Positions 34,401-44,875 of a DNA stretch of 64,000 bases are shown piece after piece. The position numbers were made by a program, and so were the translations under genes. Where the stretch lies: contig JAGUCH010000010.1 in the NCBI GenBank assembly GCA_019096065.1, forward strand, positions 124,001-188,000, read 5' to 3'. The stretch is from Paracyclopina nana. Lineage: Eukaryota; Arthropoda; Copepoda; Cyclopoida; Cyclopettidae. The notes under the pieces are model-generated. The model had not been told where the DNA came from. It did not search any database and was given only the letters and a program-made list of their open reading frames with translations. Within the stretch, counting starts at the first letter, position 1; each line of letters begins with the position of its first letter.

Positions 34401-37400
34401 CTTCACACCACGCCAGAGATTGCATTCAAATGCAGATTATTCGTGAGCTCAGATCCCTGCCAAAGATAAGCAACCCTTCTCCTAGGAAACTGCGATTGGC
34501 TGAGCATCAAACCAGTTTCTGAACACCCTCCAACCCATGGCTGATGAACTAATGTAATTGTGCACACTTTGCTACATAACCTAGCCCAAGTCTCAATTAG
34601 ATTAGCAAACGGGCATGGGTAAGTGAGTGGCAAGAAGGTGGATTGGATCCTGTTCCAATCACAGTTTTCTAGTGCGGTGATATGGAGGGACCAACACGTG
34701 GGCGCCATTATAATAAATTCTTGCCTTCATCTATTCCCATCACCTTTACAAATGTTTTGCCTCACGAAACTCCTCTTCTTCCTTCACACAGGCCAATATG
34801 GGCACCAAGTGCGGTCAAAGGCAAGCCATTATGGCAATAATTTGTCTTGGCGTAATTGACTTGTAAATTATGAGGCAACGATGCAGCACACTTGTTAATT
34901 CATTTCTTTGAGCTCTCTGTCAGTCTGGAGCTCGTGGCAGCATCCAACTTTTCAATTTCCACCACAAATGTCCATCCATGTAAGTCATTAAAAGAAACCT
35001 TCGAGCTTTTCACCAAAGCGAACATTCCCTCTAAGAAGCGTTGTCTGGTATAAGAATCCCATTTTGGAAGACACCTTGTTGGAAGGTAAAAAAGGGAGAG
35101 AAATGGTGCTCATTTCCATTAACTCCAAAAGGAGTTGTGTGTGTGTGCCATCAGTCAATGTAAAGTAAAACATCATTTTCCCAAAATGGGCAATGCAATG
35201 GTGGCTCCCTGCTTTGCAACAAATAACAAATTTCTCAATCTAGACCAAAATGTGTGCAGTAGGGCACAGTGATGTGGAAAAGCTCTTTGGGAGCCCCCTG
35301 GTGAGGTGATTGGCCATCCTGGGCTGTAAACATGCTCCTGACTTTGAGAAAATTCGTTCAAGCATCCCTGAATTATGACAAGGCCAATGCATCATCTACG
35401 CTGAATTAAAGCCACAGGTGGTGGCAAGAACACTGCTACCAAACCTTGGATGTTGCTCTGAAGACAAAAGCCCAGAATTGGATATCTTACATGAAATGGT
35501 TGACGCACTTTGATATCATTAACAAGCAGAAAAAAGCAAGTGGATGCAAACTAATCAAGTCTCATTCATGATTTGTTTCAATTGAAATTTTTTGTTGATG
35601 ATAGTTATGGAATTATAGAATTATAGATTAGAAAAAGTCAATTTTAGTTTATATTTTGAAACATTTTGAAGGACTGCTGCTGTAGAATGCTGTGGATTTT
35701 GGTGGCATCGTCCATTGCACAAATGGTCGATGCAAAGCTCAGGCTTAGTGGGAAGCTGCCATAAAAAATGAGCAATAAAGCTTTGGCCAGCTTTAGTAAT
35801 GATCAAAAAATAAAAATATGTATGCATAAAAACAGTTTTATGTGTATATCATCTGAAAGCAATTATAAGCAAAGTTGCAAAAACAAATCAAGTATCGTCA
35901 GAAATTTCTTTGGACAACATGAGTTTTGTATTTAAGCGAACAAAGTTTCCCTTTATATTTTATGGCTTAAAAGGTCGCTTATTTCATAGAAGGTAAAAGT
36001 TGAGGTCACACACGTACATAGTTCACTTGCTACTAAAGCCCCGTTCATCTACTGTTCATAGCTTATTTATGTCGAGCAATAATAATGCTTGAAAGTGTTT
36101 TAAAATTATCGCTTTTTGTCATTTCAAGCCATATTGGGCCGAGAAACCAATAGGAAATCCGAGGAAATTTGGCTGAATTGGCTCTCAAAGCTAAATAATT
36201 GCGCTGTAACCTTACTAAAACTAATAGTATGACCAGATATTTGGCTTTTAAAGCCAAACCAACCTCATTTCTTGGTGATTTTCCTCAATTCGTCGAGCTC
36301 AAAATGGCTTGAAATGACAAAAAAAGACAATTTCTTCGCACTTTCAAGCCTTTTGCTTGGAACCTCGAAATTTCGACCAAAACATAATATCGTGCAGGTG
36401 AGCTTGGCATTTATGGAGTGGAAGAAGGCATCTATAATGCATGGGAGAGGTCACACACAAAGTTTGCTACTGTAAAAGAACTGGTGCAAAAAAACTTTTA
36501 GCTCGTTCTTGTTCATTCGACCTGGCTCTTGACCTTTTTTTCGACTGTTGTCGACGAGCAATGCATCAAAACTATAGGCGTGGGAAATGAAAATCCTGTC
36601 AGCAGCAACAACTCGTTTTGCCATGTCGGCTTTTGAAGAAAAAACTCTAGTTTCTTACATCAAAAAGCATTGCCAAGCAAATCAAGCCCAACTAATCAAG
36701 TCTCAATTGACATTTCTTTACATCAAAATTTGTTTTCGTTACAAAATCCTTGAAAAGTACGATACTTTTTACTTTTATTCTCACTTGCAAGCAGTGGAAA
36801 GCCAATAAAGTCAAACTAGTCAAGTCTTATTAGATGTTTATTTGCATTAAAAAAATTGCTTAAAAGTACGATACTTTTCAAAGTTAGTCACTTGCAAGCA
36901 ATGGAAAGCCTTTTAAGTCAAACTAATCAGGTCTCTTTGCAAATTTGTTTGCACATTGGAAGTTAGCTTGCAAAACAAATTTGATTTCACCAACTGGAAA
37001 GTGCCTTAAAAATTCTCTGCTCTACCATGGAAAAGGTTGGAAAAGCTAGGGATGTCTTGCAAAGGTCCTGATTTGCATAAAATGGTGCTGGAGGTGATTT
37101 AAAGAAAATTCCCCCTCCTTGGCTTTCCCAAAGGAGGGAAAGTTGAGTAGTGTGGAAAGTTTTACTGAGGCCAGAATAGCTTTTGCAAGAAAAAAGTATG
37201 CAGTAGAGATCACTGCTTCTTTTGGCAAGAAAAGAAAGTCAGCTTCTTTTCTCCCCTCCTCCATTGTCATTTTCTCAGCTTTTTTTCCCTGCAGCTTTCC
37301 ACCAACTTTCCACTGTGGGGAATGTGGACTTCAAACTCTTTAATAGTTTTTGTTATTTTGTGCTCATTATGTTGAAATCTGGCCTTTCTTGGCTTGAAAA

Positions 37401-40400
37401 GTGAAAAAAAAAAACTATTGAAGATTCACAGTGCCTTTTATTTAGTCCAGCCTTCCACAGCGGGAATTGGAATCCAAAAAAGGACCTTTTTTCATACAAA
37501 GTAATAAGTCTTAATATGACTTTAATAAGAAACTTCCTAAGAGAATCATAAGACTTTATTTAAGCTTTTCTTAAACATGCAAGAAAAGTTCTTAAATTAA
37601 TTGGGCCTAAAGTTTATAAAAAATTTGAAAATAATTTAAAGTATTTAAAAACTTATTTGCATAAAGTTTAAGTATATAAAAAAATAATAAATGATATTCT
37701 TGTTACTTTGCTTTGCAAAGTCTTAAATTGACTTTTGTAAGAATACAAGAAGCAAAGTCCTAACTCAATTTTATTTTTTTATTTTTTTTTGGTCCTGCCT
37801 TCCACAGTGGAATTGCAGGTTTTGGGTGTTGCATTCAATGTAGAAAGCTGAAAGCAAGGCTCTGAGTGGGGGAAAAAGATTCTTATCTCAGATATAGCTT
37901 TCTTAGGAGAAAGCTCCCAACTACAAAGGTGAAATGGGAAAAGAAAATCCTTCTTGACCTGCCAAAGCTAGCCAGTCTTTTTTTCTTGCTTTAAAGGGAA
38001 TTTTTCATGTTGGCATGCCATGGCAATGCATTGAGACAGCAGCAGCAACACACATACTACACACAGAAGTAGTAGTAGCATTGCATGAATTTTTTTGTGT
38101 CAAAACACACGCGATGTCTATCCTTCTGTCAGTCAGACTGTCCAAAGGTAAGGTAACCCCCCAGGTTTTGTGGTTTTTTGCACCTCAACTGCATTCATGT
38201 GGTCAGCTGAGCATTATCACAGTATGACTTACAAATTAATGCAACATTTTGTACTTGCATATCAATCTAACTCTAATCTTTCAAGATATAGTACAAGAAA
38301 AGTTACAATATACTACTATGGTTATAATGATTGATAATTGATTATAATTTGTGAATGACGATGATGAACATCACTATGTTTGAAACAATTTTGCCAGAAC
38401 ATTGATTTGTCAATCAAATGATCAATATATCTTTATCGATGTTGACTTCATTGATGCCTCAGAACATACTATGATGAAAACTTTAAAAGACGACAAATGG
38501 CGTCTGGACGATTTTTCAACCAGCAACAGCTGGAAGTGTCAAAATGTTGAGGTAAGGACCCTAAAAGAACAGAAGAAGAAGACAATGATGATGATGTGGC
38601 AATCTGTCTTGGAATTTGGAAGCGAACAATGGGAAGTTCGCTTCATTCCACGGGAGTTGTTGTGCATGGGGTCAACCTCTTTTAAGCGAAGGGAATAGGG
38701 CCAATCTCATGTGGAGAATAGGGCAATTTTTCACGCCCCTTACACCAGAAACAGTGAAAATTCCTCCTTATCCTTGAAAATATGACTATTCAAAATAATT
38801 GGGCTTCAATTGCAGTTCTCGACAAGTTCTCGACTTTAACAATATTGTTGTGTGTGCACTTGTCGAGGTTTAAAGTTTGGCATGTCAAGTCACAATTAAA
38901 CAAACTTTCTGACCTCAATTTATACTATTATTGTACTGTTTCCCTCCTTCTTTGAGAAGCTGATTTTCTGGGAGATAATTGCAAGTATTTTTTATGTGGT
39001 AGCCTCAAGGCTTCTTCTTCACTTTTCTATTGATGACTTCCCATTTTCTGTGAGAAAATGACAAATGTCTGTTTTGATTCATTGTCCATGTAAATTGTTG
39101 CAATTATTCTTCTTTGTTTTTTACCCCAGAATATCATATAGCATTTTCTGTACCATGTTATAATCATTTTGTCAACTTGTCAAATGTGACATTTCTCCCC
39201 TGCTTTTTATCATTAACTTGACTTTGGTCGCATCTTGCCACATGACTTGAATATTTATGCAAAAAGTTTTATTTTTTGATGAAATAATTTCAATTCCACT
39301 CAGTTGTTTCATAAATGAATTGTTAACTTACAAATCATCTTATTAAAGTAAGTGAGATGATTTTTAATGATGTATGCAGTATTGAAATGAAACTTAATTT
39401 TAATAGTTAATAGTTTTTAGGCTTACCTTTATTGAGGTAGTGATCCTTGCAGACGAATCCCTCGTCACCAGGCTGCAAATAGAGAACTTCTCCAGTGGAT
39501 AATTGTTTACTGCACAGTGAGCATGTGAAGCAACGAAGGTGGTACACTTTATCACGAGCTTTGCGAACAAAATCCTGGTAGTGGATTTTTTCACCACACC
39601 CTCCACATTTAGGCCCAAAACACCTGGAAAAAAAAGATATTGATTGCTACTTTTCACTCATGTCAATCACAATTGCTGACATTTCCTTTCGAGCCATGAA
39701 AGCCACTCATTACATTGCAAGCATCGCTCTTTTGTGTTGTTCGACAACATTTATTAATGAGCAATCAAGATAAATGTCTAATGAGATTGGTATGACTTTT
39801 GTCATCAAGTTTATGGAACAAATGTCAATTTCAATTGGGATAAACTTGAATGACACTTGAAGTAAGCGTCAAGCAATGTTTTTCGTTGAATTTGGATAAA
39901 ATGTCGAATGAAGGCCAAACTGATAGGCAAATGTGTGGCGGGCATTGATCTGCGCCCAGGCCATGTGATGGCATGTCATACTAGTAATACCACCACTGCT
40001 AGGTATCTATCTAGATCCGTGGTTGTCAGTCAGGGACTCACTGGAGTGGAACCTCCAGATAGTCGCTACTGCTACTGCTGTTGTTGTTGTTCGCTGTGTA
40101 TAATATACGTGTGGGCATGATCATCATGACGGACATGTGACTGCTTCCATGTGTTATCATCACAACAAATATGTAATGTAAACCAAAGCCACCGCATGAT
40201 GGACAATTTGACACCACCGCATAGGCTTGTTCTCCAATGGATGCAGTTTTCATCGATGCTCAGTTTCAGTCTTGTGAAAGTCTAGTTTTTTACTAAGGTT
40301 CTATGTAGTAACTAGGTTAGGCACGACTGAAACTTGTAATTAATGAAAACTGCCAACATTGGAAAACAAGCCTTTTTAGCGGCTTCCAATTTATTTGAAC

Positions 40401-42526
40401 AAAAAATATATTCGACTTATTGTTAAGTAAACATGATGGATAAATGACAATGTTTACTTTAAAATGATTGGTGTACGCCAATTCGACATTCCAGGAAATT
40501 CAACGATGAGCGTTGCTCTTGCATTATTACAAGTGTCGTCAAAGTTTGCTTTGGTTTGAATAAACATTTGCTACATAAACTTGGCTGGCAAAGTCATCTC
40601 AATTTCATGGCTTATTGGTATAAATTGTATAATTACAAATTGTGTCGACAACTCATAAATCAAGCGAGAGAGAGCTTCCAAACATGATATGAGTGGGAAT
40701 ATAGGTGGTTTTTATGACTGCTCGGAATTTCATTGAAAAGGGTCAAAAGTTGAGGTTGGATTTTTGCCCTGAGGGCTATAAAATGAAAAAGAAGCTCGAT
40801 TGAATTTCCAAAGCTGTTTTATAGAACTATGGGATTTCAGTTTGATTTGATGTGACCAACTTGATCTGAGATCAAGTAGGATCAAGCCTTTCCTCCCCCC
40901 CTCTACAATTTCCCAACTTATTTCTACTTCTCCAGTTTTTTTTTTTCTTTTTCTTTTAGGTGTGAAATTGCTGCATCATAAAATTACAGCCAATAAAACG
41001 ATCTCAAATGATGATTGTTTTGCCATTATACAGCTTTGGCCCAATTTTGACTAACTGCTGATTTGACACTGAAAATCAAATGCAGTCTTATTCTTTTTGG
41101 ATCAGCCTTTATGAAAAAAAGGAGAGCAATTTGGTGAATATTTTCCCAGGGCAATAAAGTTGCAAAACTTAAAGAAATGTCTTTGATCTCACGCAAGTGG
41201 AATTATTCCCTTTTATTGTGGGCAATTCATAAGCAATTTGCATTAAAAAAGTGGAGCCATTTTTGGTCTAATAAACATACCACTAAAGTGAAAAATAACG
41301 AATGTTTCTTTGATTTACTGCAAATCATCAAATAATGAATAAATTAAGCTATTTTATTTCAATAATTTCAGTAGACTTTAAAATCTTATAATGAATGTAA
41401 ACAAAAGCTAAAAATTGCTTGACTGCAGTTAAATAAAAGTCATCTGGAAATTAATGTGACTTTCATAATAATAAAAAACGACTTTTTATCATAAGTAAGT
41501 CAATAAAAAGTATTTTATAATAATGGCAAAAAAAATGTAGCCTCTATCGAATCTCTAATAAAGAACTTGCACTGAATTGAGATAAATTAATGTGGGATGA
41601 TATATTTTTACAAACTATATAAATATACAAAAAATTGTAATTACCGCCTTGCTCCTTGACATACATTGCGAAACATAATAAGTGAAAAGCCATATTTATG
41701 AAATAAATCTAGCGACATTTAGATCACAAGCAAATTTGTCTCATGAGCCTGCCCTCTTAAGTGTCCCAAAATCCATTTGAAGTCTCACCGATAAAAATCA
41801 TCTTTGCAGATTATCTTGCCCTCTTTAATGTAAAGTATTTTTTTTTTCTCCTGCATGCTGAAGGCAGTACAATTGGCTTAAAATGAAAGCAAAATCACTC
41901 TCAAATTATATCATTTTGTTGTGCTATCAAATTATTGAGCCTTAGCGGTCAATCATCAACATGACTTAATCAACAACTAATTGAGTAAAAAAAGCGTCAT
42001 TTTTTTCAGTAATGTCCCAAAATTGAAATAGCCACCTTGGTCCTTGACGTACAATACCCAACATCAATTAAATCAATGAAATAAATCTAGCGTCATTTAG
42101 ATCACAAGCAAATTTGTCTCATGGGCCTGCCCTCTTAAGTGTCCCAAACTCCATTTGAAGTCTCACTGATATAAGTCATCTTATGTCTCAAAATTGAAGT
42201 AACCGCCTTGGTCCTTGACGTGCAATGCCCAACTTACTAAGTGAAAAGCCAAATTTATGAAATAAATCTAGCGTCATTTAGATCACAAGCAAATTTGTCT
42301 CAGTGGCCTGCCCTCTTAAGTGTCCCAAACTCCAAATAAAGTCTCACCGATAAAAGTCATCTTTGCAGTACATCTTGCCCTCCTTGTAGAAGCATTTCTC
42401 GTCGAGCAATTGGCGGCACAATTCGCATCTGACACAGGCTGGATGCCAAGGCTTGTCCAGGACCTTGAGCAGAAAGCGATCCCGGATGGGCCTAAAACAG
42501 GCGGCGCACTCCACGTCTTGGGTCAT
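28327..42526 (-). CDS. LIM1 homeobox transcription factor (Lhx1/5 class), six exons
   Basis: Nuclear LIM-homeodomain factor; in animals this class patterns head, appendage and neural tissue, binds DNA through the homeodomain and recruits LDB-type cofactors through the LIM domains. Exons (minus): 42526-42348, 39623-39427, 32010-31526, 30678-30435, 30001-29774, 28433-28327. All introns are GT-AG and the lengths sum to 1440 bases, a 479-residue protein. LIM1 ligands are C7, C10, H28, C31, C34, C37, C54, D57; LIM2 ligands C66, C69, H88, C91, C94, C97, C118, H121. Residues 127-240 form an acidic, proline- and serine-rich linker. The homeodomain is about 242-301 (WFQN at 289-292). The tail is rich in P, G, F, then N and S, ending EGIVW. 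An in-frame TGA at 42553-42551 precedes the ATG. Family assignment is firm; whether ancestral to both vertebrate Lhx1 and Lhx5 follows from the family. Confidence 0.95.
28860..29670. repeat. Palindrome with ~200-bp arms in Lim1 intron 5
   Basis: The left arm (about 28860-29054) and right arm (about 29480-29670) are inverted copies; both carry AAATTATTTC/GAAATAATTT, the ACTGAGAGG block, TTTGCTCCAGAAATGTGATT and a TAGATGAAC-family terminus. The 425-bp centre holds three more copies of that terminus (29112-29151 direct, 29277-29307 and 29384-29421 inverted). Transcribed with the Lim1 pre-mRNA, it could fold into a long hairpin. Confidence 0.75.
29774..30001 (-). CDS. Lim1 exon 5: proline-rich tail
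   Basis: 228 bases after the acceptor AAATGCAG, in frame with exon 4 through a split glycine codon. It encodes [17 protein letters not shown] and further P/G/S-rich sequence, ending CCAG|GTGAGA. The plus-strand open frames opposite are shadows. Confidence 0.9.
30163..30356. repeat. Two ~87-bp direct repeats in Lim1 intron 4
   Basis: GGCTTTCCTGGAAAG starts at 30163 and 30269. Each is followed by CAAGTCTAATAACTTTTTGA and a run ending CAGCTTTCCAAAATTGTT-like. The word GCTTTCCA is scattered through 30060-30420, so most of this 433-bp intron is repetitive. Confidence 0.85.
30435..30678 (-). CDS. Lim1 exon 4: homeodomain recognition helix end and P/G/F-rich tail
   Basis: Begins directly with [16 protein letters not shown] after an acceptor ATGTTGCAG. 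The tail has [13 protein letters not shown] and a glycine, proline and phenylalanine-rich stretch. It ends ATGG|GTAATT in phase 1. Confidence 0.95.
30888..31520. repeat. Copy of the intron 3 donor flank inside intron 3
   Basis: About 117 bp adjacent to the exon 3 donor (31398-31514) recurs at 30895-31011 with about six substitutions and no indels. Both contain GATTCAGAGCATCTTGGTTT and GATCATTGGGCAAAGATTTC. The copy stops about six bases short of the splice donor and has no exon sequence. Confidence 0.85.
31526..32010 (-). CDS. Lim1 exon 3: acidic linker and first 46 homeodomain residues
   Basis: 485 bases starting after a TTTCTTTGCAG acceptor with [10 protein letters not shown]. It contains a proline- and serine-rich stretch, a D/K-rich acidic block ([13 protein letters not shown]) and then [14 protein letters not shown] through MRVIQ. 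It ends CAG|GTAAGC in phase 0, splitting the homeodomain between residues 46 and 47, a position shared by many LIM-homeodomain genes. Confidence 0.95.
33485..33855. mobile_element. Candidate ~370-bp element in Lim1 intron 2
   Basis: Left end GACCGGCTCATCTGCTAG (33485) and right end ACATAGATGATCAGGGCTT (to 33855) are inverted family-type termini, imperfectly matched. AT-rich interior without coding potential. Confidence 0.4.
36036..36054 (-). repeat. Solo MITE terminus (TAGATGAAC family)
   Basis: TA followed by AAGCCCCGTTCATCTACTG, the left-end form of the family, within Lim1 intron 2. No matching right end found nearby. Confidence 0.45.
36630..36960. repeat. Tandem ~115-bp duplication in Lim1 intron 2
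   Basis: Blocks containing AAAAGTACGATACTTTT, CACTTGCAAGCA(G/A)TGGAAAGCC and GTCAAACTA(G/A)TCA(A/G)GTCT occur at about 36751-36850 and 36862-36935, with a partial third at 36680-36720. The phrase ACTAATCAAGTCTCA also appears near 35552, and relatives near 33058 and 47560. Confidence 0.7.
39427..39623 (-). CDS. Lim1 exon 2: LIM2 domain
   Basis: 197 bases, beginning after a TTTTTTTCCAG acceptor and ending AAAG|GTAAGC. It encodes [21 protein letters not shown] and FVCKDHY, the full LIM2 zinc set. The frame that continues from exon 1 has no ATG and is not the longest open frame here, which is why it is easy to miss. Confidence 0.95.
41645..41838 (-). pseudogene. Decayed copy of the end of Lim1 exon 1 plus flanking intron
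   Basis: The flank and the last part of exon 1 are copied here: GTCTCACCGATAAAAATCAT then CTTTGCAGATTATCTTGCCC on the plus strand correspond to the donor and the …EGKxxCKDDFYR end of exon 1. An indel interrupts the frame within the copied exon. The copied splice donor CG|GTGAGA is intact. The copied intron flank contains AGATCACAAGCAAATTTGTC. Confidence 0.75.
42032..42182 (-). pseudogene. Second, shorter copy of the exon 1 donor region
   Basis: About 150 bp matching 42204-42365, including TTTAGATCACAAGCAAATTT and CCTGCCCTCTTAAGTGTCCC. Only about 14 bases of exon 1 remain and the last codon has changed (CA instead of CG before GTGAGA). With 41645-41838 this makes three copies of the exon/intron boundary including the functional one. 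Confidence 0.75.
42348..42526 (-). CDS. Lim1 exon 1: start codon and LIM1 domain
   Basis: Codes for residues 1-59 and the first two bases of codon 60. It carries the complete LIM1 zinc-binding set ([19 protein letters not shown]). The donor is CG|GTGAGA at 42347-42346. The next in-frame codon upstream of the short leader is a stop, which fixes this ATG as the first usable one. Confidence 0.95.
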
Positions 42527-42559
42527 GTTATGGGACCGAAATGACTCAACTCATTCCTG

Positions 42560-42790
42560 CCTCACACGCGTGACTCAACTGCTGAGAAGAGAGCAGCAGT
42601 AGCCGAAATTGGAGCGCGCGCGCGCGCAGCGCAGTGCGCGGAACTATTTTCTCCCCATATGTGAGAGTGTGAATAGGCCTCGGTGATCGCGCGAGGAGGA
42701 GACGGCAACGGCGCGCTGCGCCGCCAAACGCCGTTGGAGCCTCACCCGCGTTCTCGCAGCTGACGGCCGCCATTTTCTTGGGAATTATTT
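42560..42790 (-). promoter_or_regulatory. CpG-rich 5' UTR/promoter region of Lim1
   Basis: A local GC/CpG peak immediately upstream of the Lim1 ATG, including a run of alternating CG at 42617-42628. The composition contrasts with AT-rich sequence on both sides. I see no TATA box that I would trust. An open frame on the minus strand across it (42546-42857) has no recognisable domain and is out of frame with Lim1. Confidence 0.5.
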
Positions 42791-42895
42791 GATTGGTGGC
42801 GCAACTTGCCTTGCTCTGGTAGCTCCAAGAAGATGTCTGGATCAATACTTTCTCCATGTAGGCAATAAATGCAATTCTTCAGTTGCCTTGCTGCC

Positions 42896-43257
42896 ACAGT
42901 GGATTGTTTTCGCGCATAACTGAAAAAATTATGTTTTCAGTGAAATAATTGAAATTTTTTGACTTTTTGGGACTAAAGAGCAAAATTTAATTTTGGCAAA
43001 ATAAAATAGTGCAAAAGTCATTTTTGGCATTAATTGTTGAAAAAATACTTTTTTTGGGATCTTCAGTACTAGGAATAAGTCCACAGTGGATTGTTTTCGC
43101 GCATAACTGAAAAATTGGGCTTTTCAGTGAAAATATGAAATTATTGAATTTTTTTGGGACCAAAGAGTAAAATTTAATTTTGGCATAATAAAAAAGTGCA
43201 AAAGTCATTTTTGGCAAGAATTGTTAAAAAAATACTTTCAGTAAAAGGAATAAGTCT
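42896..43257. repeat. Tandem ~180-bp duplication upstream of Lim1
   Basis: Two adjacent direct copies start CACAGTGGATTGTTTTCGCG at about 42896 and 43082. Both continue through GTGCAAAAGTCATTTTTGGC to GGAATAAGTC. Divergence is moderate with small indels. The first copy begins about 370 bp upstream of the Lim1 ATG. Confidence 0.85.
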
Positions 43258-44454
43258 AGATTTTTTTGGAAATTCTCCACATTTTTCCTGGATTTTGCAT
43301 ATTTATTGGAAAATTCCTTCGGTGTTGAAGGCTGATGGATGTGTAAAAAAATCCAATTCAAAATGCATGAATTTCACTAGATGACAGCCCAAATGAAAGA
43401 AGCCGCTCATTACATAAACTGACCATCAGTTTATGTAGGAATTCAATAATCGCCCCATTCATTGCTTGCAATTCGCATCAGCATCATAACAACCACATTG
43501 ATGCAGGGCGATCCTAGCGGTCATTTAGGGCAACAGTTGGGACTCTCAACTGAAGCTGCTCCATAAAAGAAACCGTTTTTTCAACTTGAGCAAAAGCTTG
43601 TAATCAAGGCCCAAGGAAATTAAAGAAATCAAACTTTTTAAAGAATTGCTTCAAGACGCATAAATAGAGTAATTTTAAATCTATAATAATCATTAGATAC
43701 TTAATTTTAACATGTTTTAGTCCTGATGATAGGTTTAAGTAAAAAGAACGGAACTGTATATCATAATTGCTCGCCCTAAAAAAAGTGGCTTGACTTGTAG
43801 AAATGAAACTCGATTTTGAGCTCAACTCCCGAGGGTTTATTAAAAAATGTCGGTAGATGGCGTGTCTTTGTTATTATACTGTTGTCTATAAACCACAAAA
43901 TGAAGTGATTTATGTGGTGGAATGATAAACATGAAATTTTTTTGCCATGATTTTCTAGATATTTCATGCTTGCCAAAATGCTTGTTTTGCTCGTACGACA
44001 GCTGATTTGACCGGCCTACTGCTGAGTTTGACATGTGTCACGTGTCATGTCAGCTGTTTCAGCCTCAGCATGACATAATCGCTGTTTCCTTTTAAAAGTT
44101 TTTTTCAGCAATAATTGTTGGTGAAACTAGTGATTCACATTGAGAAATATTTCAAAAGTCAAATTTGCCTGGCTGAGTAGATGAAAACTTGCAATCACTT
44201 CTGGCTGAAAATAAGATTCGACTAGAATAGAACATATGAAAATAGAGTGCGATATTGTTGCACAGATGTTGGTCAAGATATGGACAGATGTGGAGAGATT
44301 TTGCGGCGAATTTATAGCGGAATAAAAGTCTCATTTACCAGCTAATCTCAGCTATGCGACGGGGAACAATATCATTTGGCTTTGCTAGCTCAAAACTAGA
44401 GCTCACCAACTAACAAAGCTGAGAACTAGGATATCGCAAACTTCTTCATTCCTA
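43258..44454. other. Upstream spacer of Lim1
   Basis: AT-rich sequence with short open frames on the minus strand that have no known domain. It contains one CTCF-like word at 43851. No other gene recognised. Confidence 0.4.
43851..43864 (+). promoter_or_regulatory. CTCF-like motif (weak)
   Basis: CGGTAGATGGCGTG matches the AGATGGCG core of the CTCF consensus with one deviation near its end. Assignment is by motif resemblance only. Confidence 0.3.
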
Positions 44455-44832
44455 GGGCGATCCCATATTGGAATTTGTATAGATGTTACCACGCTGAAAC
44501 AATAACCTAACTTGATTAGTTGAGTTCAGCTTGGTCAAGTCGAGTTCAGTTGGTTTCAGCAAAGTTAAGCTAGCTACTTTGCTGACTTGATGTCAGCAGC
44601 CGATGAGCTAACTTTGCTATTCTCAAAAGAGCAAGCTTCATTTGCGATTCATCTGAGAACGCTTTATGTATAGTCAAGTTCACTTTGCCAACCTTACTTA
44701 GCTAAGCAAGCTAAAAGAGTGAAAAGATAAGCAAACTTAGGATCCGTTAAGAAAATGTCTGAGAACGTAGCTGGACAAAGCTCAACTTTCTTCCTTACTT
44801 AAATTGACTAAGAAGCCAATATGGGAACGCCC
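44455..44832 (+). mobile_element. 378-bp MITE, copy 1, TA target
   Basis: Starts GGGCGATCCCATATTGG and ends CCAATATGGGAACGCCC, inverted termini of about 17 bp, flanked by TA at 44453-44454 and 44833-44834. No coding interior. The copy at 44876 is the same element in the opposite orientation. Confidence 0.9.
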
Positions 44833-44875
44833 TACTAACTAGGTTTGATTTTAAGAAACTAGTTTACAGACTAGA

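Larger units (their letters stand above)
32011..39426. other. Lim1 intron 2 (7.4 kb)
   Basis: Long AT-rich intron between the LIM2 exon and the linker exon. It contains a family-type inverted-repeat element (33485-33855), a GA microsatellite near 33984, a solo MITE terminus at 36036, tandem duplications at 36630-36960, and a 35-bp direct repeat at 37445 and 37790. TAGAATGCTGTGGATTT-like words recur near 32035, 32327 and 35684. No further exon of this gene is needed, and no nested gene was recognised. Confidence 0.8.
39624..42347. other. Lim1 intron 1 (2.7 kb)
   Basis: Intron splitting LIM1 from LIM2. It contains a (CTG)(GTT) low-complexity patch near 40068 and, next to exon 1, two older copies of the exon 1 end and intron start. 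Otherwise AT-rich with nothing recognised. Confidence 0.8.

Noticed and set aside
34045..34425. 126-codon minus-strand frame in Lim1 intron 2
   Set aside because: No domain and no splice signals at its ends; an antisense frame is also open. Chance is sufficient.
42546..42857. 103-codon minus-strand open frame in the Lim1 5' region
   Set aside because: It overlaps the CpG-rich leader, is out of frame with Lim1 and has no recognisable domain.
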